The notes: generated from the letters alone by a model not told the origin. Counted from the first letter of the stretch, positions 1 through 9,312 are shown. The stretch: DNA of 40,630 bases from Gammaproteobacteria bacterium (GCA_030148325.1 JASBTR010000100.1:1-40630); one strand, 5' to 3'. A program made the numbers and translations.

Positions 1-105
1 TGAGCCTGTCGAAAGACAAGCAGATTAAACACTCTATTCACAGTATTTCCACGCTCATGGTTCGACAAGGCTCTCCTGAGCGAAACCGAAGGGCTCACCA
101 CGAAC
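1..105. repeat. Degenerate intergenic repeat (gagcctgtcgaa type)
   Basis: The window opens with tgagcctgtcgaa, and an imperfect inverted copy starts at 61 (ttcgacaaggctctcctga) and runs on into an aaccgaagggctcaccacgaac stretch. Motifs of the ttcgacaggctca kind are common dispersed intergenic repeats in many proteobacterial genomes. Only two arms are visible here and the left one is cut by the window edge. No coding potential was seen. From 106 to 296 I see no gene or clear site. Confidence 0.4.
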
Positions 106-296
106 GTGGAAATTCACAAGTGATCTGGTATTTGGAACAGCTATTTAGGTCTCTTATGTGCCATAAGCTGCCGTTGGGCTATTGATACAAGCTCGCTGAA
201 ATTTCTCCAAAGCAGACAATGAGCAACTGTGGTTATTTGCTGTGGTGCTGGAGATTTTCATCTTAGATACCTATTAAAATAGACGCTGGACTATTA

Positions 297-581
297 TTAA
301 TTTCCGCTAAGTTTGGCGCTGGCAAGACGGTTCAGACTCACCCCTGATTCGGCCGCTTTAATCGCAAGGGCTCGATCAACTTCGGGTGGCACCCGAACCA
401 TAAACTTACCGTTATAGTTTTTGCTGGACAGGGGTTCCGGTATATTTTCATGCTGTGCCTTCATATCTTTTATAGTGTTAGTGACGACAGCACGAATCCC
501 TTTTAATGCTTTTTCAGGGGTGAAATCCAGCCAGCTTAAACTTGGAAATTCGGCACACAAGCCGACATACTCCTGATCTTT
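297..581 (-). pseudogene. hicB: HicB-family antitoxin, 5'-truncated
   Basis: The reading frame carries the HicB core: EYVGLCAEFPSLSWL, then KALKGIRAVV, then a C-terminal ribbon-helix-helix-like part (FMVRVPPEVDRALAIKAAES, SGVSLNRLAS). HicB proteins are antitoxins of HicAB modules that neutralise the HicA mRNA interferase. The first recognisable residues are lost exactly where the inverted-repeat element at 582 begins. The only in-frame start inside the conserved part is a TTG at 560, in the middle of the domain. No hicA is found nearby. I read it as a remnant rather than a working antitoxin. Confidence 0.72.
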
Positions 582-682
582 GGGTCTGTAATTAATTTTG
601 TGTAAACGCTCATTCTTCTGTACCCCTTTTTTAGGTGTCAGTTTACTTGAATAAGCGTTTACACAAAATTAATTACAGACCC
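582..682. mobile_element. 101-bp MITE-like element with perfect 29-bp terminal inverted repeats
   Basis: Positions 582-610 (gggtctgtaattaatttt, then gtgtaaacgct) are the exact reverse complement of 654-682; the 43-bp centre has no gene. The tips resemble IS256/mutator-family ends, so this could be a non-autonomous derivative or two IS ends brought together by deletion. The flanking 8-mers (574-581 and 683-690) are not a target duplication. One side abuts the truncated hicB and the other ends the truncated IS4 transposase, supplying its stop codon. Confidence 0.7.
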
Positions 683-1074
683 TCAAAACATTCTTCATAA
701 ATCGTTAATGAACGACCTCCCATTGGAATAGATATTCTCAACAGTTGAAATATTTCATTACCCGGTATCGGAGACCAGCCTGCTATAAGTACAGGGTGTT
801 GTTGAGCTCCAATTAACTGCGCTGATAAATACTGATAAATCTCTTTTCGTTCCGCATGAAGATGTGAATTTCCAATCAGTCTATCCATCCGTTTTATATC
901 ATGCTTGGTGTGGGTCTTTGAATATGACTTTAAATTCCTTCCTAACCCCGTTACTGTGAGTTGATGTTTTGTTAACGCGGATGTCACTCCCGCTATCAAG
1001 GCTTTTAATCTCATATCATGCATGTCAGGACATGCAGTTGATAACTTTTTGTGTAATAATTTACTGGCTTTCAT
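673..1074 (-). pseudogene. IS4-family transposase, C-terminally truncated
   Basis: The N-terminal 130 residues match IS4-type DDE transposases (KASKLLHKKLSTACPDMHDMR, HDIKRMDRLIGNSHL, PMGGRSLTIYEECF). The frame then runs into the inverted repeat at 682 and stops at TAA within it, so about two thirds of the enzyme is missing. The position expected to hold the first catalytic Asp (usually VDWS) reads IAGWS, so the fragment was decaying or is non-catalytic in its own right. The start at 1074 is normal for the family. Confidence 0.8.
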
Positions 1075-1368
1075 GGCGTTGTCTTATTTGCTTTTTGGTA
1101 GAAACAAATTTGATCATAATTCGCCATGAAGGTCTATCAATTTCTGATTTTTCAGTGAGTTACCTGAAAAATTCGTGGGGATAACTCAGGTTTCAGCGTA
1201 CTATAATATTCGTAAGCGTACGGACGCTTACTATGTTTTTCTACAGTCTATCGCTTGGGTGCGGGATCTTTAAGCCTCAGCCGGATACGGTTCATGGGAG
1301 ATTGATCAGGATCTTCACTCTATGAGTGTGACGATTTGAACTTCCGGGATTCACGAATCCCTGTTGCC
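1075..1368. other. Intergenic region between IS4 remnant and clpX
   Basis: This AT-rich stretch probably includes the 5' end of the decayed IS4 element. It holds two small hairpins. One is gtaagcgt-acgg-acgcttac at 1212-1231, followed on the plus strand by tatgttttt. The other is gggatt-cacg-aatccc at 1346-1361, just after the clpX stop. Neither has a clean U-tract in the clpX direction, so a terminator is possible but not proven. No gene was recognised. Confidence 0.4.
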
Positions 1369-2616
1369 TCATGACAGCTTCATGGTCACCCCTTCATTCA
1401 CAACCGCTTCATTGATCTCACAGGTTGCAACATTTTCTTTTGAAGGCAATTCGAACATGGTTTTGCGCAGCAAGCCTTCCAGCACCCCGCGCAAACCACG
1501 CGCGCCGGTTCCCCGATCGATGGCCTGACGGGCGATGGCCAGCAAGGCTGCGTCGGTAAAATGCAATTCCACGCCCTCGAACTCAAACAGACGTTGATAC
1601 TGTCGAACCAGGGCATTGCGCGGCTCGGTGAGAATCTTGACCAGGCTCTGTTCATCGAGCTGATGCAGGGCGGTTATCACGGGAAAGCGACCGATAAATT
1701 CCGGTATTAGTCCGAAATGCCGCAGATCGTCCGGCTCTACCTCCTCAAAAATTTTGCATGCCTCATAGGCATTGCTGGTATCCGCAAAGTCTGCCTGAAA
1801 CCCGATGCCTCGCGCTCGTCCACCCAGACGCTTTTCGAGCAGTTTTTCCAGGCCAGCAAAGGCGCCTCCAGCAATGAACAGGATATTTTGTGTATCGATA
1901 AGCTGGCCGCCACCCTGTTCTTTCTGTCCCTTGCCAGAGAGTTTGATGCGTGCGCCCTCGACCATTTTTAACAGGGCCTGTTGTACACCCTCGCCCGACA
2001 CATCCCGAGTGCCATGAGCCGACTCCCCGGCGCGCGCCAGCTTGTCGATCTCGTCAATATAGACGATGCCCCATTCAGCGAGATCACGGTTGCCTTCGGC
2101 TGCATCGAGCAAGCGCGAAAGAATGGTCTCCACATCCTCACCCACATACCCGGCCTGGGTTAATGTGGTGGCATCGGCGATGACGAAGGGCACGCCGACG
2201 ATCCTTGCCAGCGTCGATGCCAGCAAGGTCTTGCCGGTACCGGAGGGACCAAGCAGGAGGACATTGGACTTCTCCACTTCCACTTCATCACTGGCCGATT
2301 GCATGCGGGGGCTGTCACTTTCCATGCTCAGGCGTTTATAGTGGTTGTAGACCGCCACGGCGAGGGTTTCCTTGGCCAGATCCTGACCGATGACATAATG
2401 ATCAAGGCGTTCCTTGAGTTCCACCGGCCTGAGCAGGTTTTTCAGGGGACGCGTCGCAGCCCGCTTGCGCCCCCAGCTGGCGACCACCTGTGAGGCCAGG
2501 CGCACGCACTCCTCGCAGATATGCCCCTCCTCTCCGGCAATGAGCGGCAGATCCGCTTCCTGTTCCTGACCGCAAAAGGAACAATGCGCCTTGTTGCTTT
2601 GTACTGGCATGCTCAC
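1369..2616 (-). CDS. clpX: Nif-associated ClpX paralogue, AAA+ unfoldase
   Basis: 415 residues, the usual ClpX length. Visible elements: N-terminal zinc-binding domain with Cys12, Cys15, Cys34 and Cys37; Walker A GPSGTGKT (123-130); pore loop GYVGED (156-161); Walker B VYIDEID (185-191); the ClpP-binding IGF tripeptide (271-273); and the sensor region FIGRFPV. It is therefore likely able to deliver substrates to ClpP. It overlaps the end of nifM by 4 bp, the arrangement known downstream of nifM in Azotobacter. A role in turnover of nitrogenase or its assembly factors is inferred from context. A housekeeping clpX is expected elsewhere in the genome. Confidence 0.93.
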   Translation of the reverse strand: MSMPVQSNKAHCSFCGQEQEADLPLIAGEEGHICEECVRLASQVVASWGRKRAATRPLKNLLRPVELKERLDHYVIGQDLAKETLAVAVYNHYKRLSMESDSPRMQSASDEVEVEKSNVLLLGPSGTGKTLLASTLARIVGVPFVIADATTLTQAGYVGEDVETILSRLLDAAEGNRDLAEWGIVYIDEIDKLARAGESAHGTRDVSGEGVQQALLKMVEGARIKLSGKGQKEQGGGQLIDTQNILFIAGGAFAGLEKLLEKRLGGRARGIGFQADFADTSNAYEACKIFEEVEPDDLRHFGLIPEFIGRFPVITALHQLDEQSLVKILTEPRNALVRQYQRLFEFEGVELHFTDAALLAIARQAIDRGTGARGLRGVLEGLLRKTMFELPSKENVATCEINEAVVNEGVTMKLS

Positions 2617-3473
2617 CTCTGTGATTGTAATTCCGCCAGCCAGGCCTTCTGGCAGTTGCGGCGGCGACGCTGCTGCAGGATCTCCCGGATTTTCGGCGCG
2701 GCCCGCCGATAAGCCAGGCGCTTTGCCGGCGTAATTTTTTCACACAGCAGGATGTGGAAACCCATCTCGGATTCCACCACATCGCTAATCTCCCCTTCCT
2801 GCAGGGCAAACAGGCAGGCATCCACTTCCGGATAGAGCTTGCCTCTGCGTATTTCACCCAGCTTGCCACCATCCATGGCTGTCGGGCATTCCGAATAACG
2901 ACGCGCGATATCGTGAAAACGGTTGACCTTTCCTTTAAGACGTTGAGCGGCCTCCTGTATGCGCATCAGGGCTGCCTCACGGGTATTTTCGGCAAAATCC
3001 GCATTGATGGTCACAAGAATATGCCTGGCGGTGCGAATTTCCGGTGACTGAAAACGCTCGCTATGAAGCTCATAGAAAAGCCGCATATCGATATCATTGA
3101 TGTCTGCCGCACGGGCGCCAACCCGTTGCATCACCGCATCGAAGAGTAGTTCCCGATGCAATGCTCGATGCAAGGCATCGCGATCAAGATCATTGCGCCT
3201 GAGATCGTCCAAAAAGGCCTCTTCCGAGTCATAGCGTCCCGCAATCTCCGTAACCGCGTTGTCGATCTGTGCCTCCGGGATCAATATGCCTTTGGCTTCT
3301 GCGGATGACAAAACCAGCGCTTCAAGTTCATAGCTCTTGCTGGCCCGTTGCTGCGCCTGATGAAATTGCGCCTCATCAAGCTCGCCCGAATGACGACCAA
3401 AGTGCTCCAGCGCACTGCGCAACAGATGGTATTGGAACACCTTATCATCCGTATTCTGATGCGCCATGTTCAT
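2613..3473 (-). CDS. nifM: NifM, parvulin-type peptidyl-prolyl isomerase for NifH maturation
   Basis: 286 residues, typical for NifM. The C-terminal half is a parvulin/rotamase domain starting near TARHILVTINADF and including ARRYSECPTAMDGGKLGEI and EMGFHILLCEK. The N-terminal half is the helical NifM/SurA-like region. NifM acts in the cytoplasm as a PPIase needed for folding and stability of the nitrogenase Fe protein. Its ATG shares one base with the nifZ stop (TGATG), and its own stop overlaps clpX by 4 bp, so translation is probably coupled across nifZ-nifM-clpX. Confidence 0.93.
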   Translation of the reverse strand: MNMAHQNTDDKVFQYHLLRSALEHFGRHSGELDEAQFHQAQQRASKSYELEALVLSSAEAKGILIPEAQIDNAVTEIAGRYDSEEAFLDDLRRNDLDRDALHRALHRELLFDAVMQRVGARAADINDIDMRLFYELHSERFQSPEIRTARHILVTINADFAENTREAALMRIQEAAQRLKGKVNRFHDIARRYSECPTAMDGGKLGEIRRGKLYPEVDACLFALQEGEISDVVESEMGFHILLCEKITPAKRLAYRRAAPKIREILQQRRRRNCQKAWLAELQSQR

Positions 3474-3928
3474 CAGCCATGCCTGCCCGATTCTTCGCTG
3501 AAGTCCAGAGAGGTCTCGGGCACCATCAGGGTGCGCCCCTGAAAACGCACGTGATAAAAGGGACCACCTTCCATCTCGCGTAAAACCTTCTCTATCTCGC
3601 CGACATCACCGGGCTCGGCCACCACTTCGCCCTTGATGCCCAGTGGTAGAATGGGCGTCACCTTTTCCCGGAATTCAAAACGGTTCAGGGTCCAGGGATC
3701 ACTGGCCAGTTGAAGTTCCTGCTCGCGGCAACCCACCATGCACTGCTCTTCAACAAAATCCACTGAATAAATAAGCTGGTCCTGCAAGAAAGTGCCGACA
3801 TCGCGCACATAGCCCACACTCCCCCGCCGCACTAGCAGGACGCCCGTGTCCAGTCCGGGATAGGTACCGTCGTTCCGTACGTTGCGAATCACTCGCACCT
3901 CGTCGCCATATTCGAATCGTGGACGCAT
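3473..3928 (-). CDS. nifZ: NifZ, nitrogenase MoFe protein assembly factor
   Basis: 151 residues with the NifZ signature at the N-terminus (FEYGDEVRVIRNVRNDGTYP, then RRGSVGYVRDVGTFLQ) and a second beta-rich repeat near 95-140 (LGIKGEVVAEPGDVGEIEKV). NifZ supports P-cluster maturation on the MoFe protein. It starts 6 bp after the nifW stop with a GAGG upstream, and overlaps nifM by one base. A second, single-domain NifZ-like protein is encoded at 9439-9696. Confidence 0.92.
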   Translation of the reverse strand: MRPRFEYGDEVRVIRNVRNDGTYPGLDTGVLLVRRGSVGYVRDVGTFLQDQLIYSVDFVEEQCMVGCREQELQLASDPWTLNRFEFREKVTPILPLGIKGEVVAEPGDVGEIEKVLREMEGGPFYHVRFQGRTLMVPETSLDFSEESGRHG

Positions 3929-3934
3929 AAGGCC

Positions 3935-4273
3935 TCAACCACCGCTTTTGATGGACTGAGACAAGTCGGACAGTGGAATCATTACCGTCTGTGGCTCCTG
4001 CATACGAAAAACCCTGAACACTTTTTCTGTCCTGGCATCCGACTTCACAAAATCCTGGTAGGCTCTTTCCAGCCATTGTGCATAAATGGCACGCAAGGCA
4101 TCTTCATCTTCCGGTGGGGTTTCCTGGCGATCAAGATAGTCGTGAAACCGCTGCAAAATATGCAGGCGGTTCACGTGCACCACTGCGGGGTCATAGGGCA
4201 CCTCGAAATACTCGAGGAAATCTTCCGCGCTACTCAGTTCTTCCAGATCCAGTTCAAATTCAGTCTCACTCAT
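3935..4273 (-). CDS. nifW: NifW, nitrogenase-stabilising protein
   Basis: 112 residues matching the NifW family (LSSAEDFLEYFEVPYDP, VHVNRLHILQRFHDYL, AYQDFVKSDARTEKVFRV). NifW associates with the MoFe protein or its assembly intermediates and is linked to protection from oxygen or late maturation. An AGAGG ribosome-binding site precedes the ATG at 4273. It sits between the TPR gene and nifZ in one minus-strand operon. Confidence 0.94.
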   Translation of the reverse strand: MSETEFELDLEELSSAEDFLEYFEVPYDPAVVHVNRLHILQRFHDYLDRQETPPEDEDALRAIYAQWLERAYQDFVKSDARTEKVFRVFRMQEPQTVMIPLSDLSQSIKSGG

Positions 4274-4288
4274 ATTTCATTCCTCTGT

Positions 4289-4816
4289 CTATGCCTGTGC
4301 CATTTGTTCGGACTCGTGTGTCTGTGCAAGTGACGCCAGCGCCACGTCGATCAATGCCTGCGCTCCCATGCGATCGCCATCGTCAAACTCGGCGACTTTG
4401 CGCAGCCGCTGTAACGCCGGTTCGTATCGGCCAAGGCGCAATTTCAGATAGCCGGCTCCCTTGAGCGCCAGCATGTAAAAACGCAGCATGGTCATAGAAA
4501 CCAGGGTGCTATTCTCGAAGTGGCTGCGGTCCAGCGCCGACCAGTCTTCCGGCAGGCCCAGACGGCGGGCAAAAATCACCAGCACGCGTTCCGCCACTTT
4601 CAGGGCGTCAGGATAACGATGCTGGTAGTAGAAATAACGATACAGCGCCACCAGCACCATGGGGTGTTCCGGTTCGAGGAAGTAGGCGCGCAGCAACAGG
4701 ATTTCCGCCGCTTCCTCACCATAGAGATCTGCGGCCTCTTCGATTAACGCCTCGGCCCTGGGATCAATGGCTTCGTCAAAGTACAGTTGCCCCGCCTCAA
4801 AATCCAGAAAGTCCAT
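4289..4816 (-). CDS. TPR-like nif-operon protein, paralogue of the protein at 20297
   Basis: 175 residues, mostly alpha-helical, with tetratricopeptide-like pairs (AEILLLRAYFLEPEHPMVL, YQHRYPDALKVAERVL, RLGRYEPALQRLRKVAEFDD). It begins one base after the cysE stop with GGGAG upstream, so it is part of the nif operon. No signal peptide or membrane segment is seen. The C-terminal half aligns with the product of 20297-20815: EDWSALD against YDWSTLD, and RFYMLALKGAGYLKLR against RFFIYALKALAFIRLR. The function is unknown; a scaffold or assembly role is only a guess from fold and context. Confidence 0.85.
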   Translation of the reverse strand: MDFLDFEAGQLYFDEAIDPRAEALIEEAADLYGEEAAEILLLRAYFLEPEHPMVLVALYRYFYYQHRYPDALKVAERVLVIFARRLGLPEDWSALDRSHFENSTLVSMTMLRFYMLALKGAGYLKLRLGRYEPALQRLRKVAEFDDGDRMGAQALIDVALASLAQTHESEQMAQA

Positions 4817-4817
4817 A

Positions 4818-5633
4818 TCAACTCCCAGCGCTGCTGCTTTGTTTCATCTCGACGCCAACAGGTTCACAAACCTGCACCGCATCGCATTGCTTGCACTCGT
4901 CCTCCGGTTTCTCGCCCCCGGGGAGACAGCCATATACCCCCACCTGCTCTTCCAACTGGCGTATACGCTCCAGCAGACAGCTCACGGCTTCGGCCACCGG
5001 GTCGGGCATCAGATGGTGATTCAGATCGATGCCGTCGATCCGCTGTCCGTCAGCAAGCTTTCGTGAACGCACCACCTTGCCGGGAATACCCACGACGGTC
5101 CTGTTCTCCGGCACCGGGATAATGACCACCGAATTGGCGCCCACCCTGGCGCCTTTGCCGATTTCGATAGGCCCTAGAATCTTGGCGCCGGCGCCCACTA
5201 CCACACCATCACCCAGAGTGGGGTGCCGCTTACCCTTGTTCCAGGACACGCCACCCAGGGTGACGCCGTGATACAGGGTCACGTCATCCCCCACCTCGGC
5301 GGTTTCGCCGATTACCACACCCGCGCCGTGGTCGATAAAAAATCGCTGCCCGATGGTGGCACCCGGATGGATGTCGATACTGGTCCAGATGCGGGCGAGG
5401 TAGGAAAGAAGTCGCGGAACATAGCGCCAGTTGCGGCGCCACATGGCATTGGCGATCCGATAGAGCAGAATTGCATGCACACCCGGATAAGTCGTGATCA
5501 CTTCCCAGCGGGTGCGCGCCGCCGGATCACGCTGGAAAACACAATCGATATCACCACGAATCAGACTACGCAAGCTCATCGGCTTCGACCTTGATACGTC
5601 CATCGTGGATTGCTCGTTCACGCATGCATCCAT
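4818..5633 (-). CDS. cysE: Serine O-acetyltransferase of the nif operon
   Basis: 271 residues. The N-terminal SATase domain ([20 protein letters not shown]) is followed by a left-handed beta-helix of hexapeptide repeats containing [15 protein letters not shown] and YHGVTLGG, which includes catalytic His/Asp positions of the family. It makes O-acetylserine, the cysteine precursor needed for NifS-driven Fe-S synthesis. The C-terminus carries four cysteines after residue 230, an extension unlike housekeeping CysE. The start at 5633 is chosen because GAGGG lies 7 bp upstream, inside the end of nifV (16-bp overlap). Confidence 0.9.
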   Translation of the reverse strand: MDACVNEQSTMDVSRSKPMSLRSLIRGDIDCVFQRDPAARTRWEVITTYPGVHAILLYRIANAMWRRNWRYVPRLLSYLARIWTSIDIHPGATIGQRFFIDHGAGVVIGETAEVGDDVTLYHGVTLGGVSWNKGKRHPTLGDGVVVGAGAKILGPIEIGKGARVGANSVVIIPVPENRTVVGIPGKVVRSRKLADGQRIDGIDLNHHLMPDPVAEAVSCLLERIRQLEEQVGVYGCLPGGEKPEDECKQCDAVQVCEPVGVEMKQSSSAGS

Positions 5634-6778
5634 CGGCCATCCCTCAGGTTGATCTCGCGATAAAAGCTGCGCAGCTCGGCCTTTCTTGGCGCCTTTTTGT
5701 GCTGCACGCTGAAGCGCCGAACGCTTGCCAGGAGTTGCTCCGCCTGTTCGCGGCTGAGATGAATACCGAGATCCGCATAGGCCTGAACCACGGCGCGGGT
5801 GCCGGAATGCTTGCCCAGCACAAAGCGGTGATCCCGGCCGAGCTGTTGTGGTTCGATGCCCTGGTAGTTTCGCCTGTCCTTGATCATCCCATCAATATGA
5901 ATACCGGACTCATGGGTAAACACCCCCTCACCCACCAGACTTTTCTGCCAGGCCAGCGGACGGCCCGAGGCGCGTTCAACCAGTCGCGAAACCTCTGTGT
6001 AACAACTCATATCGATGTGTTCCGCCTGTTCATGAAAACAGCGCAACCCCATGATCACTTCTTCGAGAGGCGCATTGCCGGCGCGTTCACCCAGACCATG
6101 CACCGTGGTATTGACATGGGTAGCCCCGCCACGAATGGCAGCCAGGGTATTCGCAGTCGCAAGGCCAAGATCATCATGGGCGTGCATTTCCAGTTCGAGA
6201 TCGCAGATCCCGCGCAAATCGCGGAAGGTTTCATACACCTGGAAAGGTTCCATGATCCCAACGGTATCGGCAAAACGGAAGCGACTGGCTCCGGCGGCCT
6301 CAACCTGCTCGATAAACTGCCAGAGAAATTCTTTATCGGCCCGTGAGCTGTCTTCACCGCCCACGCAGACCACCAGCCCCAGTTCCAGCGCCTCGGATAC
6401 ACAAGGTTTGATCTGATCCAGAACCCATTCGCGGGTCTTGCCCAGCTTGCGCTGGATCTGCTGATCGGATACCGGTATGGAAAGATCAACGCGTTGCACG
6501 CCCAGATCACGACACAGGGTGATATCGTGGCTGAGCATCCGGCTCCATACCATCAGTTGTGCGTTATTGACGGCCTCACTGATGGCGCGGATGTTCTCGC
6601 GTTCTTCCTCACCCATGGCCGGAATCCCCACCTCTATCTCGGGGATCCCGAGGCTATCCAGCCGGTGGGCGATCTCACACTTTTCATCCAGCGAGAAGGC
6701 CACACCCGCCGACTGCTCGCCATCGCGCAGCGTGGTGTCGTTGATAGTGACTTTTTGAAGTTCTGTGTGCATGGGCAT
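5618..6778 (-). CDS. nifV: NifV, homocitrate synthase
   Basis: About 386 residues from ATG 6778, or 384 from ATG 6772. The frame is open further upstream, but that part overlaps nifS and is not NifV-like. Family motifs: [17 protein letters not shown] at the N-terminus, the metal-binding [17 protein letters not shown] and the [16 protein letters not shown] segment. It condenses acetyl-CoA with 2-oxoglutarate to homocitrate, the organic ligand of FeMo-co. It starts about 4 bp after the nifS stop without a strong ribosome site, suggesting coupled translation. Confidence 0.94.
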   Translation of the reverse strand: MPMHTELQKVTINDTTLRDGEQSAGVAFSLDEKCEIAHRLDSLGIPEIEVGIPAMGEEERENIRAISEAVNNAQLMVWSRMLSHDITLCRDLGVQRVDLSIPVSDQQIQRKLGKTREWVLDQIKPCVSEALELGLVVCVGGEDSSRADKEFLWQFIEQVEAAGASRFRFADTVGIMEPFQVYETFRDLRGICDLELEMHAHDDLGLATANTLAAIRGGATHVNTTVHGLGERAGNAPLEEVIMGLRCFHEQAEHIDMSCYTEVSRLVERASGRPLAWQKSLVGEGVFTHESGIHIDGMIKDRRNYQGIEPQQLGRDHRFVLGKHSGTRAVVQAYADLGIHLSREQAEQLLASVRRFSVQHKKAPRKAELRSFYREINLRDGRWMHA

Positions 6779-6782
6779 CGAC

Positions 6783-7991
6783 TCAGGCATAGGCAGGGGC
6801 AAAGGCTTTTTCAGGATCTTCAACCGGGCCATTCTCGTCCCAGTAGGGCGAGAGTTTGCGCAGCTGAGCCATGATGGGCGGCACCGCCTCGATGACCTTC
6901 TCGATCTCCTCCATGGTGTTGTAGCGGGAGAGGGAGAAACGCACCGAGCCATGGGCGGCGGTGTAGGGGATGTCCATGGCGCGCATCACGTGCGAGGGTT
7001 CCAGGGAACCCGAGGTGCAGGCCGAACCACTGGAGGCGGCGATGCCCTGCTTGTTGAGCAGCATGAGGATGGCCTCGCCTTCAATATATTCAAAGGCGAT
7101 ATTGGCAGTGTTAGGCAGACGGTTGTCGGGATCACCCGTGATAAAGGCATGGGGCACGGCGGCCAGGATGCCCTGCTCCAGGCGGTCGCGCATGGCGGCC
7201 ACGGTGGTGTTTTCGAACTCCATGTGCTCCTGGGCCAGTTCGCAGGCCTTGCCCAGGGCGATGATGGAGGCGACATTCTCCGTGCCCGCGCGGCGTCCCC
7301 GCTCCTGATGCCCACCGCGCAGCAGCGGGCGGTAACGCACGCCGCGACGAAGATAGAACACACCGATCCCCTTCGGTGCATGCAACTTGTGTCCGGAGAG
7401 GGACAGCATATCGATCCTGGTGTCCTGCAGATTCATGGGCACCTTGCCCACCGCCTGCACCGCGTCGGTGTGGAACATGACCCCGGCATTGCTAGCCATC
7501 TCGGCCATCTCCAGCACCGGGAACAGGGCGCCGGTCTCGTTATTGGCCCACATCACGGAGACCACCGCGACGCGTTCGCTGAGCAGCCGTTTGTATTCGT
7601 CCAGGTCCAGCCGGCCCTTGTTGTTCACCTTCAGGTAGTGGACCTTGTAGCCTTCCTTCTCCAGGTTCTCGCACAGGCTGAGCACCGCGGGATGTTCCAC
7701 CACGGTGGTGATGATCTCGTTGCGCTCGGGCTGGGCGCGCAGGGCGGAAAGGATGGCGGTAGAGTCGGACTCGGTGCCGCAGGAGGTAAAGATAATCTCC
7801 GAATCGTGCGCGGCGCCCAGCAGATTCTGCACCTGCTTGCGCGCCTGCTTCAATGCGCGGCCCACCTTGTTGCCGAAGGCGTGCATGGAAGAAGGGTTGC
7901 CGAACTGCTCGGTGAAATAGGGCAGCATAGCCTCCACCACGGCCGGGTCGACCATGGTGGTGGCGTTGTTGTCGAGGTAAATGCCTTTCAT
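6783..7991 (-). CDS. nifS: NifS, cysteine desulfurase
   Basis: 402 residues, the expected size. PLP-binding Lys202 is in LSLSGHKLHAPKG, the persulfide-forming Cys325 is in SGSACTSGSLEPSH, and HTDAVQ (174-179) is the cofactor-contact strand. It removes sulfur from cysteine and passes it to NifU for [Fe-S] assembly. GGAGGG precedes the ATG, which is 3 bp after the nifU stop. The residue numbering of both key positions equals that of the Azotobacter enzyme. Confidence 0.97.
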   Translation of the reverse strand: MKGIYLDNNATTMVDPAVVEAMLPYFTEQFGNPSSMHAFGNKVGRALKQARKQVQNLLGAAHDSEIIFTSCGTESDSTAILSALRAQPERNEIITTVVEHPAVLSLCENLEKEGYKVHYLKVNNKGRLDLDEYKRLLSERVAVVSVMWANNETGALFPVLEMAEMASNAGVMFHTDAVQAVGKVPMNLQDTRIDMLSLSGHKLHAPKGIGVFYLRRGVRYRPLLRGGHQERGRRAGTENVASIIALGKACELAQEHMEFENTTVAAMRDRLEQGILAAVPHAFITGDPDNRLPNTANIAFEYIEGEAILMLLNKQGIAASSGSACTSGSLEPSHVMRAMDIPYTAAHGSVRFSLSRYNTMEEIEKVIEAVPPIMAQLRKLSPYWDENGPVEDPEKAFAPAYA

Positions 7992-7994
7992 GAT

Positions 7995-8906
7995 TCAGCC
8001 CTCCGCTTGCGCTCTGGGAAGTTCCGTCTCCGGCAGCACCTTGATTAACTGACCCAGTTCCTCGGTGAGACGCTGCTGGATGCCGCCCAGGGTCATGGCC
8101 GCCATCTGGCAACCACTGCAGGCACCGGTCATCTTCAGGTAGACGCTGTCGCCGATGACGTCCACCAGCTCGGCGTCGCCCTTGTCTATCTGCAGTTGCG
8201 GACGAATGGAATCGATCACCGTCTCGATACGGCGGATGCGCTGCAGGTTGGTCATGCCGGTGGTGCCAGACACCAGAGTCTCTGGCGCTGTTTCAATTTC
8301 CGGCATGGGCGCGGCATTGGGATCGAAGCTCTCGCCCTTCTCCGCCAGCACCCTGGCAAGGATCTCCTCGATACCCTCGTGGCAGGAGGCGCAACCACCA
8401 CCGGCCTTGGTATAGTGGGCCACGTCTTCCACCGTCTTCAGGTTGTTGGCGCGGACGGTGTCCTCGATGAGCACCGCATCCACGGCGAAGCACTTGCACA
8501 CCAGCGCGCCTTCCTCGTGGTCGTCGCTCCATTCCTCACCACGGTAGTCGGCCACCGCCGCCTGCAGAGCCTCGCGCCCCATCACTGAGCAGTGCATCTT
8601 TTCCGGCGGCAGGCCTTCGAGGTAGTCGGCGATGTCCTGGTTGGAGACCTTTAGCGCCTCGTCCAGGGTCATGCCCTTGATAATCTCGGTCAGCGCTGAG
8701 GACGAGGCGATGGCGGAACCACAACCGAAGGTCTGAAAGCCGGCGTCCTTGATTACCTCGGTCTCAGGATCCACCTTCAGGGTCAGGCGCAGCGCGTCGC
8801 CACAGCTCAGCGAACCCACGTCGCCGGTAGCATTGGCCTCTTCCACGGCGCCGGCGTTGCGGGGGTTGTAAAAATGTTCTTTAACCGTTTCTGAATAATC
8901 CCACAT
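7995..8906 (-). CDS. nifU: NifU, Fe-S cluster scaffold
   Basis: 303 residues from ATG 8906 ([19 protein letters not shown]), preceded by GGAGG; the longer open frame upstream is not NifU-like. Three domains are seen: an IscU-like scaffold with Cys35, Cys62 and Cys106; a central [2Fe-2S] domain with Cys137, Cys139, Cys172 and Cys175; and a C-terminal Nfu domain with Cys263 and Cys266 (CSGC). It receives sulfur from NifS and builds clusters for NifH and for cofactor assembly proteins. Confidence 0.97.
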   Translation of the reverse strand: MWDYSETVKEHFYNPRNAGAVEEANATGDVGSLSCGDALRLTLKVDPETEVIKDAGFQTFGCGSAIASSSALTEIIKGMTLDEALKVSNQDIADYLEGLPPEKMHCSVMGREALQAAVADYRGEEWSDDHEEGALVCKCFAVDAVLIEDTVRANNLKTVEDVAHYTKAGGGCASCHEGIEEILARVLAEKGESFDPNAAPMPEIETAPETLVSGTTGMTNLQRIRRIETVIDSIRPQLQIDKGDAELVDVIGDSVYLKMTGACSGCQMAAMTLGGIQQRLTEELGQLIKVLPETELPRAQAEG

Positions 8907-8922
8907 GACTCTGGCCTCCGGC

Positions 8923-9246
8923 TCAACAGGTGAATGAATTACCACAACCGCAACTGGCGGTGGCGTTGGGGTTGTCAAACTTGAAGCCGCTACCCTCCAT
9001 GCTGTCGACGAAGTCGATGGTGACATCTTTCAGCAGGGGTGCGCTGGCCGGATCGACAAAGACCTTGAGGCTGCCGAACTCCAGCACCGTGTCATCATTT
9101 TTGGCAGAGGCTTCGAGAGCCATTGCGTACTGCATGCCCGAGCAGCCACCACCGGATACGGCAACCCTCAGGCCCTCGGCAGGTTCTTCTGCTCCTTCTA
9201 TGAATCGTGTGACGGCTTCTTGCGCGCTATCGGTTAGTATCAACAT
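8923..9246 (-). CDS. iscA: Nif-type IscA/HesB A-type Fe-S carrier
   Basis: 107 residues from ATG 9246, chosen because GGAG lies 9 bp upstream and the family usually begins MLxLTxSA; an ATG at 9261 is the alternative. Three cysteines of A-type carriers are present: Cys35 ([10 protein letters not shown]), Cys99 and Cys101 (SCGCGNSF). It probably carries Fe-S clusters or iron between NifU and target proteins. It is the first gene behind the sigma54 promoter at 9297-9312; starts upstream of about 9286 are excluded by the predicted transcription start. Confidence 0.92.
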   Translation of the reverse strand: MLILTDSAQEAVTRFIEGAEEPAEGLRVAVSGGGCSGMQYAMALEASAKNDDTVLEFGSLKVFVDPASAPLLKDVTIDFVDSMEGSGFKFDNPNATASCGCGNSFTC

Positions 9247-9296
9247 GCGGGTGTTCTCCATGGCAAGTGAATTGCAATATGTTTTAACAGGTAAAG

Positions 9297-9312
9297 TGCA
9301 AGCCATGTGCCA
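9297..9312 (-). promoter_or_regulatory. Sigma54 (-24/-12) promoter of the iscA-nifUSV operon
   Basis: Read on the minus strand the site is TGGCACATGGCTTGCA, a full match to TGGCAC-N5-TTGCA, with GG and GC ten bases apart. Transcription would start near 9286, giving a leader of about 40 nt before the iscA ATG. A NifA-type site lies upstream at 9378-9393. Confidence 0.92.

Noticed and set aside
6779-6952. N-terminal extension of nifV
   Set aside because: It overlaps nifS in another frame and is Arg/Ser-rich with no NifV similarity; the NifV fold begins at 6778 or 6772.
6765-8048. 427-codon plus-strand open frame opposite nifS and nifU
   Set aside because: It is antisense to two certain genes and rich in His and Gly from reversed GC-rich codons, with no family resemblance.
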